DNA of 64,000 bases from Mesomycoplasma ovipneumoniae (GTDB taxonomy: Bacteria; Bacillota_I; Bacilli_A; Mycoplasmatales; Metamycoplasmataceae): positions 186,001 through 250,000 of the forward strand of contig VZDP01000002.1 in NCBI GenBank assembly GCA_009756935.1, given 5' to 3'. A program made the position numbers and the translations under genes. The notes under the pieces were generated by a model. The model made no database searches, had not been told where the DNA came from, and was given only the letters and a program-made list of their open reading frames with translations. This document shows positions 56,463-64,000 of the stretch, one piece after another. Positions within the stretch are counted from its first letter, which is position 1. Every line of letters starts with the position of its first letter.

Positions 56463-57641
56463 TTATAACATCATAGCATATTGCTGTGGTGTTTTTCAAT
56501 TTAAAATCGATTGAATTCTATAGTTGTTGTATCAAAATATATAATCTGCAATTATTTTTTTCAGATCTTCAAAAGTTATTTTACTGTAGTTTAACTCGTT
56601 TAAGCATTCACTTTTTATAATTGAAAATCAATATTCAGCCTCCCTATTATCCAAAGAATTTCCTATGCGAGACAACGAAACAGTTCCTCCCATTTTATTT
56701 ATTTTGTCAATATAGACTTTTGAAGTGTATTGAAATCCATGGTCCGAATGAATAACAAAATCTTTATCAATAGACCTAAATGTCTTTATATTACCCATAA
56801 CTAAATCAAGATCATTGTTTACAGATAATTTAAAATCTCTGATTTTTTTAGTTTTATGCTCAATTATTACAGACAAAAATACATGGTTTTCCTTAACATC
56901 TCTGGGAGCTTTTATATATGTAACATCAGTAGCAAAAATATTTCTATTTAATTTATCATTGTAGTCGCGTTTAACAATATCCGGTAGTGCGAATTTGGTG
57001 TTCTTAATTTCGCTCTTTCTTCTTTTTTTTCTAATTTTGCATACTAAATTCAATCTTTTTAAATGTCTTCCAAGAGTTCGAGGGTGAATGTAAATATTAT
57101 ATTTCATAGAAATATAAGCACTCAACCTTAAGCGACCATATCTACCTTTGTTATCAAGAAAGGATTTTTTAATTATTGCGTCATTTTTGTGCTCTTTTAC
57201 TTTTATAACTCTAGTTTTAGATTTTGCCACTGCTTGTCTGCATACATTAAAAATTTTTGCAGATTTGCTGTAGGGAATATTTAGTGTTTTGGCTTCACTA
57301 AGTTTTCCTGATTTTGATTTATCTTTGTTGGTTTCGTAATATCTCTTAGCTATTTCTATTAATTCTTCTTTTGTAAATTCGTTTCAATCGGGTTCAATTT
57401 GTTTTTTAGGTTTGCCAGTCCCTGGCTTTCTCCTTGCACCCTTTTTATCTAATAATTGGTCTTGCATACCATTATTATAATATCTAATAATTTTTTTGAT
57501 TCTTCGAACTAGCTGATTTCTGGTTATAAAATTTGTATCTGGCGAAATATCATTTATATAATTTATTGTTTTTTTTAATCCAAATTCATTGTAAATTTTA
57601 TAAATCATATCAAACTCGTCTTTTTTAAAGTGTCTTGACAT
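56463..57641 (-). CDS. IS3-family DDE transposase, single reading frame
   Basis: 392 aa in one frame, whereas IS3 elements usually make it by frameshift from orfA and orfB. N-terminal helix-turn-helix part (FDMIYKIYNEFGLKKTINYI, then RRKPGTGKPKKQ), an OrfB-type HTH_21 (GRYGRLRLSAYISMKYNI), and a DDE catalytic core: TDVTYI (Asp239), HSDHGFQYTS (Asp300), NREAEYW (Glu336), spacing D-35-E as in the family. Intact, so potentially active. Ribosome site AAGGAGA before the ATG. Two terminator hairpins lie between the IS end and the gene. Confidence 0.92.
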
Positions 57642-57674
57642 TAGTATTCTCCTTTTTGTTGCATTTGAAAATTT

Positions 57675-57754
57675 AAAAAAGCTAACACTTTGAGTGTTAG
57701 CTTTCTCCTTAAACTCGGGCAAAAAAGCCAACACCTTAGTGTTATTTTTTTGCC
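57675..57754 (-). terminator. Two tandem terminators upstream of the transposase
   Basis: On the minus strand ATAACACTAAGGTGTTGG plus T-run (about 57753-57721), then AGCTAACACTCAAAGTGTTAGCT plus T-run (57699-57675). Both would stop transcription entering the IS from glpO and beyond. Confidence 0.7.
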
Positions 57755-57824
57755 TAGTTTAAACCGGACACTTTTTTAAGATTATCTATCAAACTGGGAA
57801 ACTCGTGATAAATATTCGCTAGAT

Positions 57825-57863
57825 TGATCTAAAATTACTTTTTTATTAAGTTTATTTGATTTT
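57825..57863. repeat. 39-bp direct repeat, right copy (3' end of glpO)
   Basis: Same 39 bases as 55849-55887. This copy includes the glpO stop at 57835-57837. Confidence 0.9.
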
Positions 57864-58968
57864 CAACTAATTTTACAATTTCTAAAGCAATTGCAGGGGC
57901 TGCTGATAAACCTGGCGACTGCATTCCGGCGGCAAAAATAAAATTAGGATCTTTATAAGAAGGTCGAATAACAAAATCGCTATTCTGAATTTCGATTGGT
58001 CTTGAGCCTGCGAGTGCAAAAATTGTTTCCTGATAATCTAAGGTTGGAATAATTTTATGACCGATTTTTTGAATTTGCTCAACAAGACTAAAGTCAAGAC
58101 AATTTACCTTTGATTTATCGATATTTTCTTCTGCTGTTGGTCCAACTAAAATATTACCATCAGGACGAGGTGCTACAATTACACCTTTTCCATATTTTTG
58201 AGGCACTAGAAAATAAACATCTTTTACATCAGGGTGATTTCTAAGAATTAAATATTGGCCTCTTCTTTGTTTTTGACTAAATTCAGCAAATCCGGCTAAT
58301 TTTCCAATTTCATCAGCATAATGACCGGCGGCGTTAATAATAATTTTAGTTTGAAGAATTTTATTTTCATCATTATTTGTTTCAATTTCAAATAACTGTT
58401 GGTCATTTTTTGAAATTGAAACAACTTTTGTATTAGTATAAGAATCAACACCATTTTTAAGGGCAATTTCTAAAAAAGCAAGACTAGATTTGACCGGATC
58501 GATAACTCAAGAATTATCACACTCAAGAGCTAAAGATGCTTGTTTTGAAACTAAAGGATGCTGTGTTTCTAGCTCTTTTTTTGATAAAACTCTTAAATGC
58601 GACTGACTAAGTCCGTTGATAATTCCGCGCTCATAAAGATCATGAATAATTTTTTCTTCTTCTGAATCAAAGGCAAGAACAATGCTTTTTGCTTGTTGGC
58701 GAGGAAAATTTACTTTTGGAAATATGTTTTCAATTCACAATTTATGTCCTAAAACATTTAATTTTGCTTTTAATTTATGTGGTTTTGGATCAAAACCACA
58801 GTGAATTATTCCTGAATTTCCTGTTGTAGTTTCTGATGCAACGTATTTTTTAGCTTCAAGTATTGCGATTTTTAGTTTAAATTTACTCAATTCATAAGCA
58901 ATATTTGTGCCGATTATACCAGCACCAATAATAACTACATCGTATTTTTGCATTTTTTTAGTTTCCAT
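57835..58968 (-). CDS. glpO: Glycerol-3-phosphate oxidase
   Basis: 377 aa, typical of mycoplasma GlpO (~384) and much shorter than GlpD. FAD-dependent DAO family; oxidises G3P to DHAP with O2, releasing H2O2, a known virulence factor. Seen: VVIIGAGIIGTNIAYELS (FAD site at ~11-28), ETTTGNSGIIHCGFD, INAAGHYADEI, and the C-terminal FAAGMQSPGLSAAPAIAL. An internal Met six codons on (MQKYDV) is an alternative start. Last gene of the trpS-thrS side; its 3' end borders the IS. Confidence 0.92.
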
Positions 58969-59021
58969 ATGTCACTAATTCCTTTTGATAATTTTATAAC
59001 TTAATTATATCAAAATAATCG

Positions 59022-59435
59022 CTATTTATTGGTTGATTTTAATTTGTTTTTATATAAACGGTTGGCAATTTTCTTTTTGATAATCAATGACGGAATAATT
59101 AAAAAAATCGAAATTAAAACTAAAACAACTCGTAAAATTAGCAAAGCTCTTGTTGAATTAAGCGGATAGGTAAGCAGTAAAAAAGTTAGTGAAAATAAAA
59201 TAACAGTATAATAAAAAATAAAAGAAAAATCGACCACTTTTAGCCTAGTTAAAACCAGTGAGGCAAAAAAACAGACAAAAAAATTTAAAATCCCAATAAT
59301 GGCTAAAATTCAATATGAAATTATCTCTTTTTGCCAAAAATCAGGCGAAAAAAATATATAAATTAAGCTAATTGGAATAAAAATTACAATTAATGCAAAA
59401 ACAAAATCCGGAATTTTTGTTATTTTTTTATACAT
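59022..59435 (-). CDS. Small four-span membrane protein of unknown function
   Basis: 137 aa: [29 protein letters not shown], then three more hydrophobic spans and a basic C-terminus (KKKIANRLYKNKLKSTNK). Starts 8 bases inside the end of thrS, so co-translated with it. No family recognised. Confidence 0.7.
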
Positions 59436-61167
59436 TTTTTTCGCGGTTTTTTAGCAATTCAATAAAGTCAACTAATGAAATTTTGAAAGATTCTTGTGAA
59501 CCAAATTCACGATAAGTAATTTCGTTTTTTGCTATTTCTTCATCACCTATAATTATCTGAAAAGCAGTTTTTTGTAAATTTGCTTCACGAATTTTACGTG
59601 TAATTCGCTCAGATCTTAAATCAATTTCAGAATTATACCCTAAATTAAATAGTATTTCGTGGATTTTTTTACTATATTCATAATGTTTTTCACCGACGGG
59701 AATCACGATAATTTGCTTTGGTGAGAGTCAAAATGGTAATTTTCCTTTAGTTTGTTCTAATAAAATTGCAATAAATCGCTCATAAGTTCCAATAAGACCA
59801 CGGTGAATCAATATTGGAGTTTCTTTTTGATTAAATTCGTTAGTAAAACTAATTCCAAATTTTTGTGGCAAGAGAAAATCTAGCTGTAAAGTCGAAATTG
59901 TAACTTCTTTATTTAATGCTGTCTTAATTTGAAAGTCGATTTTTGGGCCATAAAAAGCAGCTTCACCGATTTTTTCAACGTATTTTACGTTGTTTTGATC
60001 AAGAAATTGTTTTAAATCATTCTCGGCTTGATTTCACATTAAATCATCTTGGAAAAATTTTTCTTTGTTTTGTGGGTCTCTTTTTGAAAAAGAAATATAA
60101 AAAACTTTTATTTTGAAAAAATCAAGCACTTCTTGAATCATCTTAAAAAGGTGGCTAATTTCGCTAAAAATTTGCTTTTTTGTGACAAAAATATGCCCTT
60201 CAGTTAAATCCATTGCTCGAACTCGTTCTAAACCTGAAAGTGCACCTGATTTTTCATAACGATACAACCTAGATTGCTCTGAAACTCTAAAAGGCAAATT
60301 CCGATAACTAAAATGTTGCTCAGAAAATAAAATTATATGGTGTGGACAAGTCATTGGTCGCGGAATAAGTGCTTCATCTTCAACTTTAATTGGCGAAAAC
60401 ATGTCATCTTTATAATGTTGTAAGTGCCCTGAAATTTCATAAAGGCTTTGGTGACCAAAATGAGGAGTTAAAACTTCTCTAAAACCGTAATTTCGGTCAA
60501 ATTCTAGTATTTTTTGCCTAATTTTGTTATGAATTTTCATCCCATTTTCAAGTCAAACTGGGAAACCAAGTCCAAAATAATGGCTAAAACTAAAAAGTTT
60601 TAGCTTTGAACCAATTCGGCGGTGATCTCTTTCTTGTCTTTCTTGCAAAATTTGAAGAAATTTTTCAAGATTTTCCTTTGAATCTCAACTTGTACCATAA
60701 ATTCTTGTGAGCTGCTTATTTTTTGAATTTCCACGTCAATAGGCGCCTGCAATTTTTAGGAGTTTAAAATTTTTTATTTGATTCAGACTCTCAAGATGTC
60801 TTCCAGCACAAAGATCCTCAAAAAGTATATTGTTTTGTTGGTCAACAATTGAAAAATAGGTCACTTTTTCAGATTTGTTTTCAAGATCAGATTTTAGCTC
60901 TTGTTTGTAAATTTGACTTTGAAAATCAAGATTATTACCTTCTGTTTGAACAATTCTTAAATTTTTTGAAACTAATTTTTTCATTAATTTTTCAATTTTT
61001 CCAAAATCTGACTCAGAAAGTGGAGTTTCTAGATCAAAATCATAATAAAAACCATCATCATAAACAGGACCAATTCCTAATTTTACATTTGGGAAAAGTG
61101 TTTTTATCGCAAGCGCTAAAAGATGAGAGGTAGAATGATTGAGTTCATAATCAATTTTTAATTCCAT
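59428..61167 (-). CDS. thrS: Threonyl-tRNA synthetase, lacking the TGS domain
   Basis: 579 aa against ~640 in most bacteria; the N-terminal TGS domain is missing. Editing domain is present: HSTSH (HxxxH) and CAGRH (CxxxH). Class II core: PMTCPHH (zinc Cys), motif 2 [25 protein letters not shown], motif 3 [15 protein letters not shown], and the C-terminal anticodon-binding domain ([13 protein letters not shown]). Ends before a small membrane protein; begins 3 bases after trpS. Confidence 0.96.
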
Positions 61168-61170
61168 GAG

Positions 61171-62154
61171 TTAAAGCCCCATTTTTTGTTTTATTGTTTT
61201 TAAATTTGAATTTGCTATTTGATTTGCTTTTTTCGCCCCATTTTTTGCAAAATCATCAACAAATTGTAACATTTTTTGGTGTTTTTTTTGTAAATCTTCG
61301 AGAAAATTAGCAACGATTGTTCCGACTGTTTCCTTTAAAAACTTATAGGATTGATCTTGAAAAAAATTAAGGGTTTCTTCTTGAGTTTTATCAGTAAAGC
61401 CCATATAAATATTCAAAAGATTACTGATCCCCGGCTTTTCTTGGCTAAAATAAATTTTATTTTCAGAATCAGTTTTTGCTCTTTGAATTTTATTATAGGC
61501 TTCTTGAGGCGAATCGGTTAAAAAAATTGCCGAGTTTTTTTGGCTTGTTGATTTAGACATTTTTTTGGTTGGATCAGTAAGTGACATTATTTTTTGCGCA
61601 TTTTGGGAAATTATTGCCTTAGGAATGACAAAATCTGTTTTATAAATTTTGTTAAAACGCTGAGCAATTTTTCGTGTAAGTTCTAAATGCTGTAATTGAT
61701 CAGCACCAACGGTTACAAAATCAGGATTATATAAAAGAATATCTGCGGCCATTAAAATTGGATAAGTTAGCAAGCCTGTTGGAACTTTTTCGGTATTATT
61801 TTCCTGTTTTTGACGAGATTTATCTTTAAATTGCGTCATTCTTGAGAGTTCGCCAATTGTTGTTTGGGACTGTAAAAGTCAAAAAAGTTCACTATGAGCA
61901 CTAACATCAGATTGAAAAAATAACACTGTTTTTTCAGGATCAAAACCGCATGCAAGATAAAATGCAAAAATACTAGCCCGGTTTTGAGTTAATTTTTCTG
62001 GGTCGATTGGCAAAGTAAGGGCATGAAGATCGGCAACAAAAATAAAATTTTCGTACTGATCTTGAAACGAAAGACTCGGTTTTATTGAACCGAGAAAATT
62101 ACCAATCGTCAAGTTTCCAGTTGCAGTTATTCCACTTACTAATCTTTTTTTCAT
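61171..62154 (-). CDS. trpS: Tryptophanyl-tRNA synthetase
   Basis: 327 aa. Class I: TGNLTIGN in place of HIGH, and KMSKS in TKKMSKSTSQ. Also PILMAADILLY and GADQLQHLELTR, conserved in TrpRS. Must charge the tRNAs reading both UGG and UGA here. Promoter TATAAT at 62180-62175. First gene of the trpS-thrS-membrane protein-glpO set. Confidence 0.97.
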
Positions 62155-62174
62155 AGCAAAAAAATTTTAGCATA

Positions 62175-62207
62175 ATTATAATGAATTTTTTAGAAAATGA
62201 GTATAAT
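62175..62207. promoter_or_regulatory. Divergent promoters of trpS and the EIIB gene
   Basis: Minus-strand TATAAT at 62180-62175 (20 bases before trpS) and plus-strand TATAAT at 62202-62207 (13 bases before ATG 62221), back to back. The plus transcript would have a leader of only ~7 bases and no ribosome site. Confidence 0.65.
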
Positions 62208-62220
62208 TTAAAAAGATATT

Positions 62221-62577
62221 ATGAAGCTAATTTCCAAAATCATTTATTTTCTTTTGCAAATTTTTAGCTTTGGTTTGTTTGCTAAACGTATTAAAAAAAA
62301 ACATAATAAAACAAAGTCTGAAATCACCTTTGATGACAAAATCGGTTTCAATGTTGATGATCTAGTTAAATTTTTAGGCGGGACTAAAAATATTGACTCA
62401 TGTGATTTTACAGTTTCTAGATTAAAAATTAAATTAAAATCAACTGAAGGTATCAATGTTGAAGAAATTGGAAAATTAAAAGGGATTTCAGGTGTTGTTG
62501 TTGGTTTAAACGAAATTAATTTAATAGTTGGTAATAAATCTAAGGCTATTTGAAAAGCTATAAATAATTTTGAATAA
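62221..62577 (+). CDS. Stand-alone PTS EIIB-domain protein with membrane anchor
   Basis: 118 aa. N-terminal hydrophobic segment (residues 4-20) and basic stretch, then an EIIB fold of the glucose family: LVKFLGGTKNIDSCDFTVSRLKIKL, where Cys61 is the phosphorylated residue, and a GVVVGLNEINLIVG C-terminal strand. In full PTS transporters this domain passes phosphate from EIIA to sugar. No EIIC or EIIA is nearby. The normal 'C.TRL' is here CDFTVSRL. A regulatory role is possible. Confidence 0.8.
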
Positions 62578-62621
62578 GTTTAAAAACAGTTTAAAAAATC
62601 CTAAGGAAATTACATAAAAAA

Positions 62622-64000
62622 ATGCAAAAATTTGGAACCCATACCCGTGAAACCCAAAATTCAACTGGTACAAATCAAAATTTAAGCTACGAGCGTTTAC
62701 TAGCAAATTTAATTACAATTGAACGTGCAGATTCTGCACTTTTTACAAGAATCGACAACGAAAATTATATTGATTTATTTTCTGCCCTAAAAACTAGCGA
62801 TCTTAGAAAATTAATCTCTTCGCCAATTTCTTCTGTGTCACTGACAACAAGTGAATTTGATGATTTTATTGAAAAAATAGAATCAATTCAAGACAAAGAT
62901 GAATTAATTGAATACTTAAAAAATTCAGACTACAAACTAAACCCGCTTGCCCAAAGAGCGCTTAATTCTGATTTTCAGTCAGCAAAAAAAGACATATTAA
63001 ATAAAATATCATATAAAAAACAAACAAGTCTAGCAAAATGAAAGCGTTTGATCAAAAAAGCTTATGATATTCTTAGAGATCGAAATGTTTGACCTTTGCA
63101 CATTGGATTTTGCTATATTTCTTTGTCAATTGAGGATCGAAGTTTTTTTGGACCTTTATTTGTTAAAGAATGTGAAGTTACAATTGTAAATTCAGTGCCA
63201 AGACTTAATGCTGATGGACATATAAAACTAAATAATAAACTTCTTGCATTTTTAAAGAAACTTGACATTGATTTTAATTTTGACTTTGATTTTTCAGAAT
63301 TTTCAATTGAAGAAGTAATTGAAAATGTTAAAAAATTTTATAATGATAAGTTTGAAATTCCTAACATTGAAGGAAAAATTGCAAAAGATGTCTCAACTCC
63401 AGAAGATACAATACATTTTCACCCCGGAGTTGTTCTAGGATTTTTCAATATCGGTGGATCACATCAGCGTCAAATCATGGAAAAAATGATCAAAACTGGT
63501 GAAATTCACAACTTAATTGAAGTTGATATTAACAAAACCACATACAGAAACAATGTTGAAAAATCAATTTTTTCACCGAAATTTACAGGATTTTTTAAAA
63601 TTCAGCCTACTAACTTTACTCAAGATTGTGCTCATATTTCGGCAATTTTACAAAACACAATTATTTGAGGGCCTCCTGGAACTGGAAAATCTCAGACAAT
63701 TGCAAACATTATTTCAAATGTTATTGCCCTAAATCGAACCGCACTTGTTAGCTCGCAGAAAAAAATTGCCCTTGTTGTTTTAAGAAAAAGACTAAAAATG
63801 ATGTCATTTTTCTGTCTTTTTGTTATTAATGAAAAATTGGAAAATTATAAAGATTTTTACAAGCCAATTGAAGAGTATATTGAAAATATTGAAAATTTCA
63901 ATATGGAATCAAAACTTAAAGAAATTAAAGTTTTTTCCGATGATGATCGCCAATATTTAGAACTTTTAGAAAAAATTTTTCCTAAAATTGAAACTTTAAC
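62622..64000 (+). CDS. Superfamily I DNA/RNA helicase-like ATPase (3' end beyond window)
   Basis: 459 residues visible. N-terminal ~340 residues resemble the DUF4011-type region of large bacterial helicases (WKRLIKKAYDILRDRNVWPLHIGFCYIS). Walker A follows: IIWGPPGTGKSQTIANIISNVI, with LVSSQKKIALVVLRKRL (motif Ia). Motifs II-VI lie past the window. Starts 44 bases after the EIIB gene with an AAGGAAA site. Role in DNA repair, or RNA processing, cannot be told. Confidence 0.8.

Larger units (their letters stand above)
56406..57779 (-). mobile_element. IS3-family insertion sequence
   Basis: About 1374 bp bounded by imperfect inverted repeats of ~30 bp beginning TTAAAAAAGTG(C/T)CC and containing AAACTAGG. 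One transposase gene on the minus strand fills it. No short target duplication is certain; the 39-bp repeats lie further out and also enclose RNA copy 3. Confidence 0.8.

Noticed and set aside
55849..57863. 39-bp repeats as target-site duplication of the IS
   Set aside because: IS3 elements duplicate 3-5 bp, and the repeats also enclose RNA copy 3, which lies outside the IS inverted repeats.

Overview
The window is AT-rich and reads TGA as tryptophan throughout: nearly every gene is open only if TGA is Trp. Together with P97/P102-type adhesins, a P37/P29/P69 transporter, a MIB-MIP antibody-cleaving pair, GlpO and a pyruvate dehydrogenase whose lipoyl domain sits on E3, this points to a respiratory mycoplasma of the hyopneumoniae cluster (Mesomycoplasma; M. 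hyopneumoniae, M. dispar or M. ovipneumoniae type). The species cannot be fixed from sequence alone. No rRNA, tRNA or CRISPR array was seen.

Layout, + strand, 1-29.5 kb: a structured-RNA repeat (copy 1); pdhC-pdhD; a two-gene P97/P102-like adhesin operon; a 1985-residue SGNH-esterase surface protein; an operon of a HAD phosphatase, a NadD-YqeK fusion and MTA/SAH nucleosidase; a surface subtilase followed by two paralogous anchored proteins of unknown role; then MIB and MIP.

Minus strand, 29.7-51 kb: RNA repeat copy 4; a sugar-type ABC operon (small membrane protein, two permeases, an ATPase with a very large insert, a thermonuclease lipoprotein and three paralogous binding lipoproteins, two of them behind promoter-plus-hairpin leaders); RNA repeat copy 2 (+ strand); holA-comEC-comEA-like; the thiamine transporter P69-P29-P37 preceded by a clear TPP riboswitch; and a type I specificity gene (hsdS) broken by a 12-unit CT repeat.

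51-64 kb: glpK-glpF (+), a transglutaminase/BspA-like lipoprotein (+), RNA repeat copy 3, an IS3-family element inside 39-bp direct repeats at the 3' end of glpO, then glpO, a membrane protein, thrS and trpS on the minus strand, and a PTS EIIB-domain protein plus a superfamily I helicase (cut by the window end) on +.

How the genes fit: GlpF, GlpK and GlpO form the glycerol to G3P to DHAP plus H2O2 route; nuclease, SGNH esterase, subtilase, transglutaminase-like protein and MIB/MIP equip the surface to degrade or bind host polymers; ABC and thiamine importers supply cofactors and carbon.

The most novel element is the four-copy ~475-bp repeat. Every copy carries the same -35/17-bp/-10 promoter after a poly-A tract, a Shine-Dalgarno plus 4-7 codon mini-ORF, and three hairpins with compensatory base changes between copies, which argues for a conserved, independently transcribed structured RNA family.
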